A DNA stretch of 64,000 bases from an uncultured Ellagibacter sp. (lineage in GTDB: Bacteria; Actinomycetota; Coriobacteriia; Coriobacteriales; Eggerthellaceae), in the NCBI RefSeq assembly GCF_934643285.1, contig NZ_CAKUBT010000008.1, positions 1 through 64,000 on the forward strand, given 5' to 3'. The position numbers and the translations under genes are program-made. This document shows positions 15,852-24,431 of this stretch, piece after piece (position 1 is the first letter of the stretch; each line of letters begins with the position of its first letter). Below the pieces are notes generated by a model. The model had not been told where the DNA came from. It was given only the letters and a program-made list of their open reading frames with translations, and searched no databases.

Positions 15852-16970
15852 ATGAAGGCGGTCAAATGCCCTTGCTGCGGCGGTCCGACGAAGAGGAACG
15901 GCAGGACCTCGTCGGGGGCCCAGAGGTGGAGGTGCGCCGCGTGCGGCGCTTCGGCCACCGTGCGCTACGACGACTCGTCCGCCCGCCTCGAGGAGTTCCT
16001 GTCGTGGCTGATGTCGAAGGGCACCCAGCTCGAGATGCCGGGCGCCGGCCGGACCTTCAGGCGGCGGACCTCGGAGTTCTGGGAGGTCTGGCCCATGCCC
16101 GTGCCCGACGGGGAAGCCCACCGCGTCCTTTTCGTCGACGGGATCTGGCTGGCGGAGCGCCTGGTCGTGCTGATCTGCTGCAGCGGCGAGCGCGTCGTCT
16201 CGTGGTACATGGCGGAATCCGAGAGCTCAAGGGCGTGGTCGGCGCTCATGGAGCCGATACCGGCCCCCGACGTCGTGGTCACCGACGGCGGGAGCGGCTT
16301 CGCGAAGGCCGTGCGCGCGACCTGGCCCCGAACCAAGGTCCAAAGATGCGTGTTCCACGCGTTCTCCCAGGTCAAGAGGTGCACGACGACGAGGCCGAAG
16401 CTCCAGGCGGGCAGGGAGCTGTACGGGATGGCCCTCGACCTCATGCACATCGAGACGCTGCACCAGGCGGAGCTGTGGCGCGAGCGCTACCTCGACTGGT
16501 GCGGCTTCTGGGCGGACTTCCTCGAGGACACCACGATCGTCGACGGGAGGCGGGCCTACACCCACGAGAGGCTCAGGAAGGCGAGGAGGTCGCTGTCCTC
16601 GCTCGTCTCGGCGGGGACGCTCTTCACCTACCTCGACCCCGAGCTCACGAAGGCCGGGCCGCTCCCGGCGACCAACAACAGGATAGAAGGGGGCGTTAAC
16701 GCCCAGCTCAGGGCTATTCTCCGCAACCGCAGGGGGCTTACGTCCCTGAAGCGCGTGAAGGCTGTGTTCTGGTGGTGCCACGCGCATTCCGGCGACGCGA
16801 GGACCGCCAGGGAGAAGCTGGCGACCATGCCGAGGGACGCCGACATAGACCTGCTCTACGACGTCTACTCGTCATCCCCGAAGCAAGGCGATGGGAGGCC
16901 GGAATGGGGTGACAGGGCTGTCTGGGAAGAGCTCCACAGCAAGGACCCCTTCCCGTTCTGGCTGGATTAG
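15852..16970 (+). CDS. IS1249-like transposase (IS256 superfamily)
   Basis: 372 residues, intact. An N-terminal zinc ribbon (CPCCGG ... CAACG, about 6-35) binds the ends; a DDE nuclease core follows with LFVDGIWL (Asp about 95), VVTDGGSGF (Asp about 143) and TNNRIEGGVNAQLR (Glu about 279). It cuts and joins the inverted repeats. AGAGGTGGG lies 4 bases before the ATG. The even coding sequence and exact repeats suggest a recent, active copy. Confidence 0.92.
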   Translation: MKAVKCPCCGGPTKRNGRTSSGAQRWRCAACGASATVRYDDSSARLEEFLSWLMSKGTQLEMPGAGRTFRRRTSEFWEVWPMPVPDGEAHRVLFVDGIWLAERLVVLICCSGERVVSWYMAESESSRAWSALMEPIPAPDVVVTDGGSGFAKAVRATWPRTKVQRCVFHAFSQVKRCTTTRPKLQAGRELYGMALDLMHIETLHQAELWRERYLDWCGFWADFLEDTTIVDGRRAYTHERLRKARRSLSSLVSAGTLFTYLDPELTKAGPLPATNNRIEGGVNAQLRAILRNRRGLTSLKRVKAVFWWCHAHSGDARTAREKLATMPRDADIDLLYDVYSSSPKQGDGRPEWGDRAVWEELHSKDPFPFWLD

Positions 16971-16994
16971 AATGAGAGGAACATGTGTTCTATC

Positions 16995-17020
16995 GAGACA
17001 CACTTTTTGTCCTATAAGCC
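16995..17020 (-). repeat. IS right terminal inverted repeat
   Basis: 26 bp, exact reverse complement of the left end; followed directly by the second GGGATCTC. Confidence 0.93.
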
Positions 17021-17028
17021 GGGATCTC
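17021..17028. repeat. IS target site duplication, right copy
   Basis: GGGATCTC, identical to 15658-15665. Confidence 0.9.
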
Positions 17029-17142
17029 GGCAGGCCATGGGCCGCGCGGGAGGGCTGGGAGCCAGCCGCAAGGGCGAGCCACAAAAAGAAGCAGGCCGCG
17101 GGGCTGGAATCTGCCGCTGACTACAGGGCAGGGTCACCAGCG

Positions 17143-17607
17143 TTAGTCGACGCCGATCATGAGGTCGGTGGACTTCACGATGGCGATCGCCTTGTTGCCG
17201 ACTTCCAGGCCGAGCTCCCCGATCATGTCGTTGAAGACCGAGCCGGTGATGATATTGCCGTCTGCTAGCGTGAGGGATACGCGCCCGTCCGTCTTCCCCG
17301 GGCGAACCGTGGTCACGGTGCCGACGAGCTGGTTTCGGGCCGACAGGTTGTCAAGGGGCTCGTCTCCGCGCGCGAACATGACGTGGCTCGCCTTTATGAC
17401 GGCGTATGCCGGCATGCCCTTCTTAAGGTCGAGATCATGAATGGCCTCCATGGTGATGACAGAGGTAAGGGCCGTCTCTCCGACCTTGATCGAGACGACT
17501 CCGCTCACGGCGCCGATCTCGACGTCGGTGATCGTGCCCTTCAAGACGTTTCGTGCTGAAATGCGCATAGTTCCCCGTTCGCTGTTCGTATCGGTCATTC
17601 CCCGCAT
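17143..17607 (-). CDS. Molybdopterin/molybdate-binding protein with two TOBE (Mop) domains
   Basis: 154 residues. Two similar halves, RNVLKGTITDVEIGAVSGVVSI and RNQLVGTVTTVRPGKTDGRVSL, are the tandem Mop folds of dimeric molbindins, which store molybdate or tungstate in the cytosol or regulate uptake. No DNA-binding domain is attached, so it is not ModE. The start used is the ATG at 17607, preceded by AGGAG; the ATG at 17598 or the one beginning MRISARN are alternatives. It faces the IS, and no molybdate transporter is next to it. Confidence 0.85.
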   Translation of the reverse strand: MRGMTDTNSERGTMRISARNVLKGTITDVEIGAVSGVVSIKVGETALTSVITMEAIHDLDLKKGMPAYAVIKASHVMFARGDEPLDNLSARNQLVGTVTTVRPGKTDGRVSLTLADGNIITGSVFNDMIGELGLEVGNKAIAIVKSTDLMIGVD

Positions 17608-17673
17608 AGGGGGGTTGCTCCTATCAAGTATAGGCAATGCTCCCAGTGCGCACAACCGCGCTAGTCAAGCTAC

Positions 17674-18567
17674 CTAATCGACGTTCCAGGCAATGAAAGC
17701 CCAGGTGATGGTTCTCGGCTCGCGAAGGCGAAGGGCTCCTTGCGGAATTCCCCTCTCCCCAGGTTTGCCGGCGTCCTCGTTCTCGACGATTTGCGTCTCG
17801 AGCCAGGGTTTGAGCTTCGAGAGCGCGATCTGCGTGCGCGTCTCGGGCAGGAGGGTGCACGCTTTGCGCACCATGTCGTCGTACTTGTGCAGTGCGTCGT
17901 CGAAGGTTTCGAACGTGTCGTGCCGGGAGCTCTTGATGTAGGTGAGTTCGGGCTCGAATCCCATGCTCGAGAGGATGTTCACGGCGTAGAGGTGGTCGCG
18001 GCCGACGCGCGAGGCGAGGCCGAGCGCCTCGATCACGTGGTCGTCGGTTCGCGGGGAGGCGCCGGTCGGCAGCGTGATGCATACGCGGCGACGGGCGACC
18101 ATGGTGAGCTTTAAGAGCGCGGCGCGCATATCGTCGACGGCGATCGAGCGCGATGCGGTGCACACGTCGTGCGATTTCGGGGCGATGCCGTGTTCCTCCC
18201 AGTCGTCTTCCCAGCTCATCTGCTCGCAATGCACGCTTTTTATACCACGTGCCTCAAGTTCCCCGCGAAGGATGGAAAGCATCCCTTCCGAGAAGTCAGC
18301 GGCCGTGACGGCATGCCCCGCTTCCCCGAGCGGCAGGGCGAGAGCACCTGTCCCGCAGCCCATGTCGAACACGCTTTCCTCGGGAGCGACTCCTGCGCGC
18401 TCAAGAAACGAGTTCACGTAGGGATTGGGATAGTCTTTGGACGTGAAGGTCTTCGCGCGCTCGTTCCAGTAGACCGCGCTGTCGCGGTGGCGCCGCGCTT
18501 TTTGCAGCTGCATCCATTCAGCGTTCCAGTCGGTGGTGGTGAGCAGGGGGGTGAAGCTCTCTGTCAT
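17674..18567 (-). CDS. SAM-dependent class I methyltransferase
   Basis: 297 residues. Motif I reads VFDMGCGTGALALPLG (about 81-96), followed by the acidic VTAADFSEGML; the C-terminal third is a helical segment ending in ITWAFIAWNVD. The substrate is unknown. It resembles stand-alone methyltransferases often found near metal-cofactor genes, which fits the molbindin neighbour but proves nothing. The ATG at 18567 follows GAAAGG. The intergenic 18568-18754 must hold divergent promoters for this gene and thyX; I see no clear consensus there. Confidence 0.8.
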   Translation of the reverse strand: MTESFTPLLTTTDWNAEWMQLQKARRHRDSAVYWNERAKTFTSKDYPNPYVNSFLERAGVAPEESVFDMGCGTGALALPLGEAGHAVTAADFSEGMLSILRGELEARGIKSVHCEQMSWEDDWEEHGIAPKSHDVCTASRSIAVDDMRAALLKLTMVARRRVCITLPTGASPRTDDHVIEALGLASRVGRDHLYAVNILSSMGFEPELTYIKSSRHDTFETFDDALHKYDDMVRKACTLLPETRTQIALSKLKPWLETQIVENEDAGKPGERGIPQGALRLREPRTITWAFIAWNVD

Positions 18568-18754
18568 GGGAAGCTGCCTTTCTCGGGGAGATTTTCGCAT
18601 TGGGGCGAATCGGAGGCGACCCGATGCGCGCGTTTGCCTATCATGTTAGCGGACAATAGCCGATGGTGGGCGAAGACGGCCCTAAAAACTGCGGGTTGCC
18701 GCCATCGGGAAACGAGGAATCGTGAACGATACCAAGGAAGAGGGGGAGCTCTCT

Positions 18755-19435
18755 ATGCATGTTGAGCTTTTGTATCATACGCCCGACCCCGAGCGCGCGA
18801 TCGCCACTGCGGCGCGGCTGTGCTATGCGCCGGTTGGTGCGGCCGAGCTTATGGAAACAATGCCTGAGGAGCGCATTCGCAGCGTGCTTACGACCATCAT
18901 GGAGAGTGGGCACTTCTCCACGCTCGAGCACGCGAGCTACACCTTCGCTGTCGATGGCGTCTCCCGCGCGCTCACCCACCAGCTCGTGCGTCACCGCATC
19001 GCGAGCTTCAACCAGCAAAGTCAGCGCTACGTGAAGTTCAAGGACGGCGTCGACGTGGTCACGCCCGACACCATTGCCTCCGATCCCGAGCGGAAGGCCC
19101 TCTTCGACGAGGCCATCGCCGCCGCCGTCAGCGCGTACGAGAAGCTGCTCGACGCGGGCGTGCCTGCCGAAGACGCCCGCTACCTGTTGCCGAACGCTGC
19201 GGAGAGCAAGATCGTCATCACCATGAACGTTCGCGAGCTGCTGCATTTCTTCAAGCTGCGCTGCTGCAACCGCGCCCAGTGGGAAATCCGCGACATGGCG
19301 CACCGCATGCTCGAGCTTGCCCGTCCCACGGCGCCGTTCATCTTCGCCGACGCGGGCGCCCCTTGCGTTTCGGGCGCATGCCCTGAGGGCAAGATGAGCT
19401 GCAAAAACCCGTACCCTCGTGTGGAAAGGAGCTAG
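18755..19435 (+). CDS. thyX: Flavin-dependent thymidylate synthase
   Basis: 226 residues. ThyX methylates dUMP to dTMP with FADH2 and methylenetetrahydrofolate, releasing tetrahydrofolate. The signature RHRIASFNQQSQRY (about 79-92) fits the RHRxxSxNxxSxRY family motif. No thyA is seen nearby; tmk at 27260 is the next step. I chose ATG 18755 with GGGGGAG 7 bases before it; GTG 18722 in frame has a site too close to it. The stop lies 7 bases before the next start. Confidence 0.96.
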   Translation: MHVELLYHTPDPERAIATAARLCYAPVGAAELMETMPEERIRSVLTTIMESGHFSTLEHASYTFAVDGVSRALTHQLVRHRIASFNQQSQRYVKFKDGVDVVTPDTIASDPERKALFDEAIAAAVSAYEKLLDAGVPAEDARYLLPNAAESKIVITMNVRELLHFFKLRCCNRAQWEIRDMAHRMLELARPTAPFIFADAGAPCVSGACPEGKMSCKNPYPRVERS

Positions 19436-19442
19436 CGGACAG

Positions 19443-20804
19443 GTGACTCGCGAGAAAAGCGACCTCTCCCGCGCGTTCTCGGAAGACGGCGCGCGCAAGA
19501 CCCACGTCGGCGGGCAGGCACTGCTCGAGGGCATCATGATGCGCGGCAAGTACAACTGGTCGGTCGCCGTGCGCGAGCCCTCCGGCGCTGTGTACACCGA
19601 AGAGCACGACCTGGCGAGCGGGAAGGAGAAGAACGGCTGGCTGTACTGGCCGCTCGTGCGCGGATGCCGTGCCCTGGTCGAGTCGCTCGTCTTGGGCTTC
19701 AAGGCGTTAGAGATTGCGACCCTTCACGCCTATGCGGAAGAGGATGAAGGGGAAGAAGGCTCCTCTATACGCACCGCGGCCTGCCCACAGGCAACCTCGT
19801 GCTCAGGCAGTCCTGCTTGCACGGAGGCGCCAAAGGGCACTTCCGGCTCGTACGGAACTGAGCGCGAGGCCGCCTGCGAGCAGGGGCCGGAGCATGAAGT
19901 CGCCTCCGGGCAGCCCGCGCGTCAGGAATCCGATCCTGAATTCTCCTGGAAGGACGATTTCGGACGCCCCGACACCGTGATCGACGCACTCGGCGCGCAA
20001 AGCTCACTTGAGGTGGTGGGAGAAGCCGAGGGCGACGCTTCCGAGCCCATCGCAAATAGCAAGGATGCTCACAATATCCCAAGTACGAAGGAGCCCGAGC
20101 CCGAGTTCGGCAAGAAGGAGATGGCCATCTCGATGGTTTGCGGGCTCGTGCTCGGTGTCGTGCTCTTCATCGTGGCGCCCGCCTTCATCACGAATCTCAT
20201 CGTGGGTGAGTACGACGGTAACACGCTTCTGTGGAACATCGTCGACGGCGTGCTGCGCGTTGCCGTGTTCGTCTTCTACATCTGGCTCATCGGGCGCATG
20301 TCGGAGATCAAGCGCATGTTCGGCTACCACGGCGCGGAGCACAAGACCATCCACTGCTACGAGCACGGCTTGCCGCTCACGCCCGAAAACGCGCGCAGCT
20401 TCCCCCGCCTGCACGTGCGCTGCGGAACCGCGTTCCTCATCATGGTCATGCTCATCGCCATCTTCGTGTACACGGTGGTGCCCTTAAACGCGCTCATCGC
20501 CGCGTGGGGCGTGCCCGATGGCGCGCCAAAGCTTGCGCTCGTCATCTTGTCGCGTATCGTGCTCATGCCGGTGATCGCGGGCGTGTCCTACGAGATCACG
20601 GTCAAGTGGGCGGGCTCGCATCCGGACAACCCGCTTGTGAAGGTGGTGCTTTGGCCTGGCATGCAGATGCAGTACCTCACCACGAACGAGCCCGACGACG
20701 GCATGCTCGAGTGCGCAATCGCCGCTATGAAGCTCGTGCTCGAGCGTGAGGAGGCCGAAGCGGCGCGGGCGGCGCAAGTGGAGCAGGCGACGCAGACGGC
20801 GTAG
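19443..20804 (+). CDS. DUF1385 (YqhQ-like) membrane protein with repeat-bearing insert
   Basis: 453 residues, longer than the roughly 300 usual for this family. VGGQALLEGIMMRG (N-terminus), four or more membrane helices, and the GYHGAEHKTIHCYEHG block (about 292-307) with its clustered His residues are family marks; the function is unknown, perhaps metal-related. Residues about 98-215 form a low-complexity, family-atypical insert. Inside it (19788-19876) lies a palindromic repeat unit also found at 34 kb and 62 kb. The start is GTG 19443 with AGGAG upstream; GTG 19419 inside thyX is possible. Likely co-transcribed with thyX. Confidence 0.8.
   Translation: MTREKSDLSRAFSEDGARKTHVGGQALLEGIMMRGKYNWSVAVREPSGAVYTEEHDLASGKEKNGWLYWPLVRGCRALVESLVLGFKALEIATLHAYAEEDEGEEGSSIRTAACPQATSCSGSPACTEAPKGTSGSYGTEREAACEQGPEHEVASGQPARQESDPEFSWKDDFGRPDTVIDALGAQSSLEVVGEAEGDASEPIANSKDAHNIPSTKEPEPEFGKKEMAISMVCGLVLGVVLFIVAPAFITNLIVGEYDGNTLLWNIVDGVLRVAVFVFYIWLIGRMSEIKRMFGYHGAEHKTIHCYEHGLPLTPENARSFPRLHVRCGTAFLIMVMLIAIFVYTVVPLNALIAAWGVPDGAPKLALVILSRIVLMPVIAGVSYEITVKWAGSHPDNPLVKVVLWPGMQMQYLTTNEPDDGMLECAIAAMKLVLEREEAEAARAAQVEQATQTA
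19788..19876 (+). repeat. Palindromic repeat unit A, inside a coding gene
   Basis: Box 1 TGCTCAGGCAGTCCT and box 2 CGGAACTGAGCGCG lie inside terminal stems CAGGC/GCCTG and CCTCG/CGAGG. It is the same two-box plan as the units at 34262, 34389, 62231 and 62409, with a longer unrelated middle. It is read in frame. Confidence 0.65.
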
Positions 20805-20898
20805 GGCCCAGGGCGCTTTCCCCCGTGCCGTTTTCGCAATAGGCCCCAGGCTCGCCTTCCAGGTTCTCGAGACGAAAACTCCGTTTCGGGAACCTTTT

Positions 20899-20928
20899 TT
20901 GGCCCAGCGTCCTCAAATCGTGTATGCT
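20899..20928 (+). promoter_or_regulatory. Candidate topA promoter
   Basis: TTGGCC at 20899-20904, an 18-base spacer and TATGCT at 20923-20928. The leader before the topA start is about 130 bases. Confidence 0.4.
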
Positions 20929-21067
20929 AAGGCGCGTTATGCGCAACGTTTGGACGCTGCGCGCGATAGGGTAGGAGAATCCCCGCACACGTAAAAACTG
21001 ACGAATCGGGGCAATCGTGTGAACGATTTCCAGTGCGCGACAGGCGCTCTGGGGCAAGGAGGACCAA

Positions 21068-23653
21068 GTGAAACTGGTCGTAACGGAGAAAAACGACGCC
21101 GCAACCAAGATTGCGAGCCTTTTGGGCGCGGGCAAGCCGAAGGCCGACAAGGTGTATTCGACGCCGATCTACCGGTTCGAGGTGGACGGCGAGGAGTGGG
21201 TGACCATCGGTCTGCGCGGCCATATCCTGGAGCCTGACTTCACTCCCAACCTGGTATATAAGAAACGCGGCGGCTGGCAAGGCGTGACCGTCGAGGGCGA
21301 GACCGTGCCCGCCGATGTGCCCGCAAGTCTGGCCAAGCCCCCCTTCAAGAAGAAAAAGCCCTTCACCGAAGACGGCGTGGAGCTCAAAGGGTGGAAGATG
21401 GACGCGCTGCCGTACCTGGTCTACGCGCCAATCGAGAAGCTTCCTAAGGAAAAGGAAATCATCCGCAGCCTGAAGAACCTCGCCAAGAAGGCGGACTCCA
21501 TCGTGATCGCGACGGACTTCGACCGCGAGGGCGAGCTCATTGGCTCCGATGCGCTCTCGTGCATCCAGGAAGTGAACCCTACCGCCCCCGTCTCGCGTGC
21601 CCGCTATTCCGCCTTCACGAAGGAGGAAATCACCCACGCGTTCTCCAACCTCGTGGAGCTTGACGTCAATCTGGCGTCCGCCGGTGCATCGCGCCAGGAT
21701 ATCGACCTTATCTGGGGCGCGGTGCTCACGCGCTACCTCACCCTCGTGAAGTTCGCGGGCTACGGCAACGTGCGCTCGTCGGGCCGCGTGCAGACGCCGA
21801 CGCTCGCCCTCATCGTGGCGCGCGAACGCGAACGTCTGGCGTTTGTCCCCGAGGACTACTGGGTGATCAAGGGCGCCTTCGACGCCGCCGAGAAGACCGG
21901 CCCCACACCAGGCGAGGGCCCGCTTGCCTTCGAGGCGCCCCACGCCACGGCGCGCTTCAAGGACGAGGCGCAGGCGAAGGCCGCCATGGCCGCTGTCGAG
22001 GGGGCGACAAGCGCGAAGGTGCTCTCCATCGAGAAGCGCTCGCGCAAGCAGCAGCCGCCCGTTCCCTTCAACACCACAAGCCTTATGACCGCAGCGTCGG
22101 CGGAGGGCCTTTCCCCTGCACGCACGATGCGCCTCGCCGAGAGCCTCTACATGGACGGCTACATCTCCTATCCGCGCGTCGACAACACGGTGTACCCGAG
22201 CTCGCTCGACTTGGAGGAGGTCGTGAAGACCATCTCCGGTAACCCGGCCTACGCGCCGTTTTGCAAGGAGCTGCTCGCGAAGGGGCCGCTTACGGCAACC
22301 CGCGGCAAGAAGGAGACGACCGACCACCCGCCGATCTACCCGACGGCCATGGTCACGCCCGACGATCTGCCTCCTGCGGAGTACAAGCTCTACAACCTGA
22401 TCGCCCGCCGCTTCTTGGCGACGCTCTCCGAAGCCGCCGTCGTCGAGGGCACTAAGGTCACGCTCGATATCTCAGGCGAGCACTTCACCGCGAAAGGCGA
22501 CGTTCTCGTGCACGAGGGCTATCGTACCATCTACCCCTACGGCATGAAGAAAGACGAGCAGCTGCCTGCACTCGCCGAGGGCCAGCAGATCGCCTTCAAC
22601 GGCGCCACCTGCACGAAGAAGCAGACCGAACCGCCCGCCCGCTACAGCCAAGGCAAGCTCATCCAGGAGATGGAAAAGCTCGGGCTCGGCACGAAGTCCA
22701 CGCGCCACAGCATCATCGAGCGCCTCTACACGGTGAAGTACATCCAGAACGACCCCATCGAGCCCTCGCAGCTCGGCATGGCGGTGTGCGACGCGCTCGA
22801 CAAGTTCGCGCCGCATATCACCCACTCGGAGATGACGGCGGAACTCGAGGCCGAGATGGACAACATCGCCGAAGGCCAGAAGACCAAGGCCGATGTGGTC
22901 ATGAACTCCCGCAACCTGCTCTCCGAGCAGCTGGCCGACCTCATGCCTCATTCCGAGGAGGTCAAGGACGCCCTCGCCGACGCCGTCGCGGCCGACGCGT
23001 ACGTGGGCAAGTGCCCCAAATGCGGTAAGGACCTGCAGATTCGCGCTTCGCAGAAAACGCGCGGGATGTTCATCGGATGTGCCGGGTGGCCCGACTGCGA
23101 TGTGACCTACCCGCTCCCGAAGGGCAAGATCGAGTCGATGGAGGAGCTGTGCCCCACGTGTGGGATGCCCCAGGTGAAGGTGACGGCCTTCCGGTCGAAG
23201 CCGCGCGTCATCTGCATCGACCCGAACTGCGAGACCAACAAAGAGCCCGATGTGGTCGTCGGCGAGTGCCCGGTGTGCAAGGCCGCCGGCAAGCAGGCGA
23301 AGCTCATCGCGCAGAAGAACCCGCGCACGCTCAAGCGCTTCATCCGTTGCGAGAACCATGACGAGTGCGGCGTGGGCTACCCGCTGCCCCAGTACGGCAA
23401 GCTCACTGCCACCGACGAGGTCTGCGAGCATTGCGGCGCGCCGCTTGTGATCGTGACGACTGCTCGAGGACCGTGGAAGCTCTGCCCGAACTTCGACTGC
23501 CCGGGCAAGGAGCAGGACGACGCGGAGAAGGCGACCTCGAAGGGGAAGAAGACCGCTGCGAAGAAGCCTGCCGCAAAGAAGGCGGCGACGAGCAAGGCTG
23601 CGGCCAAGAAGCCCTCGACCCGCAAGGCGTCATCGAAGACGGCGGAGAAATAG
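21068..23653 (+). CDS. topA: DNA topoisomerase I, archaeal-like type IA
   Basis: 861 residues. It relaxes negative supercoils by a transient 5'-phosphotyrosine bond. The Toprim site reads IATDFDREGELIG (about 148-160) and the active-site Tyr lies in DGYISYPRVDNTVYP (about residue 366). Bacterial TopA usually reads ITYMRTDS here; ISYPRxDNTVYP is the archaeal-type form. Four C-terminal Cys4 fingers follow (CPKCGK, CPTCGM, CPVCKA, CEHCGA, about 645-815), then a Lys/Ala-rich tail that binds DNA. AAGGAGG lies 5 bases before GTG 21068. Confidence 0.92.
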   Translation: MKLVVTEKNDAATKIASLLGAGKPKADKVYSTPIYRFEVDGEEWVTIGLRGHILEPDFTPNLVYKKRGGWQGVTVEGETVPADVPASLAKPPFKKKKPFTEDGVELKGWKMDALPYLVYAPIEKLPKEKEIIRSLKNLAKKADSIVIATDFDREGELIGSDALSCIQEVNPTAPVSRARYSAFTKEEITHAFSNLVELDVNLASAGASRQDIDLIWGAVLTRYLTLVKFAGYGNVRSSGRVQTPTLALIVARERERLAFVPEDYWVIKGAFDAAEKTGPTPGEGPLAFEAPHATARFKDEAQAKAAMAAVEGATSAKVLSIEKRSRKQQPPVPFNTTSLMTAASAEGLSPARTMRLAESLYMDGYISYPRVDNTVYPSSLDLEEVVKTISGNPAYAPFCKELLAKGPLTATRGKKETTDHPPIYPTAMVTPDDLPPAEYKLYNLIARRFLATLSEAAVVEGTKVTLDISGEHFTAKGDVLVHEGYRTIYPYGMKKDEQLPALAEGQQIAFNGATCTKKQTEPPARYSQGKLIQEMEKLGLGTKSTRHSIIERLYTVKYIQNDPIEPSQLGMAVCDALDKFAPHITHSEMTAELEAEMDNIAEGQKTKADVVMNSRNLLSEQLADLMPHSEEVKDALADAVAADAYVGKCPKCGKDLQIRASQKTRGMFIGCAGWPDCDVTYPLPKGKIESMEELCPTCGMPQVKVTAFRSKPRVICIDPNCETNKEPDVVVGECPVCKAAGKQAKLIAQKNPRTLKRFIRCENHDECGVGYPLPQYGKLTATDEVCEHCGAPLVIVTTARGPWKLCPNFDCPGKEQDDAEKATSKGKKTAAKKPAAKKAATSKAAAKKPSTRKASSKTAEK

Positions 23654-23657
23654 CGCT

Positions 23658-24323
23658 ATGCCCGAGAAGACGAGCGAGAAGACGGCGGCCCGCCTTGAAA
23701 AGCAACCTGTCGCTAGGTCGCGGACAGGTGCGAAGTCTGCGGCAGCGCCGAAGGTAGACCGTCGCATCCTCTTCACGAAGGGCCTCATCAAAGAGGCGTT
23801 TCTGGAATTGAAGAAGTCGAGTTCGCTCGCTGATATCAAGGTGACCGACCTCTGCGAGCGCGCGGGAATCGGGCGCGGCACGTTCTACCGCCATTACCGC
23901 AACATGACCGAGGTGCTCGACGAGGTGCTCGACGACGCCTTTTCGCAGTCGAGCTCGCTCGCTCGCCATCTCGTTTCGCGTGAGATGCGCACGGCGGGCG
24001 CATGCTCTGGGTGCGATATGCCGTTTTGCCAGTTCGTGCGCGAGAACAAGCACTATTCGGGCATCTTTCTGGACGAAAGCCTCACGCGCATCGTCCTTGA
24101 CAAGATGGTCGATAGCCAAAAGGGCGTCTACCTGCGCGCGATGCAGGGTATCTGCGATTTGAGCGAAGGGGAGCTTGCCGATCTTTTGTACTTCCAGTCG
24201 AGCGGATGCCTCTCCGCGGTGCGTCGCTGCATCAACGCAAGCCCGGAGGAATGGGCGCGCACGCAGGCGGCGATCGACAACTTCATCCTAGGCGGCCTGG
24301 CGGCGAGCACGCGCAGGCTGTAA
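23658..24323 (+). CDS. TetR/AcrR family regulator
   Basis: 221 residues. An N-terminal basic linker (1-33) precedes a TetR helix-turn-helix (VTDLCERAGIGRGTFYRHYRNMTEVLDEVLD, about 61-92) and a ligand-binding helical domain. The CSGCDMPFC Cys cluster (about 116-124) is unusual for the family and could sense metal or redox. It starts 4 bases after topA and is probably co-transcribed with it. The target is unknown. Confidence 0.82.
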   Translation: MPEKTSEKTAARLEKQPVARSRTGAKSAAAPKVDRRILFTKGLIKEAFLELKKSSSLADIKVTDLCERAGIGRGTFYRHYRNMTEVLDEVLDDAFSQSSSLARHLVSREMRTAGACSGCDMPFCQFVRENKHYSGIFLDESLTRIVLDKMVDSQKGVYLRAMQGICDLSEGELADLLYFQSSGCLSAVRRCINASPEEWARTQAAIDNFILGGLAASTRRL

Positions 24324-24348
24324 GCGCTGCTTGCGCGAGAGAAAAGAA

Positions 24349-24400
24349 GCTTGGGCCCCGAGTTCATCATTCCACGCTGCGGGGCCGGGCTTTTGCGTTT
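24349..24400. terminator. Bidirectional terminator between tetR and fumarase beta
   Basis: Stem GCTTGGGCCCC/GGGGCCGGGC with TTTTGCGTTTT on the plus side and CTTCTTTTCTC on the minus side. The two flanking genes converge here. Confidence 0.65.
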
Positions 24401-24431
24401 TCGCGTTGTGGAGTTTCGCCGATGCGGGGCC

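Larger units (their letters stand above)
15666..17020 (+). mobile_element. Complete IS256/IS1249-like insertion sequence
   Basis: 1355 bp, bounded by perfect 26-bp inverted repeats (15666-15691 and 16995-17020; outer end GGCTTATAGGAC, inner end GTGTGTCTC) and flanked by the 8-bp duplication GGGATCTC, in the 8-9 bp range typical of IS256 relatives. One intact transposase is inside. Near the left end, an internal hairpin (15696-15723) followed by TTCTCGTT should block transcripts entering from outside, and a subterminal copy of the end motif, GGACAAAATGTGTGTCC, lies at 15764-15780. The element sits between the rpmE terminator and the 3' end of the opposing molbindin gene and disrupts nothing. 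Confidence 0.93.
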
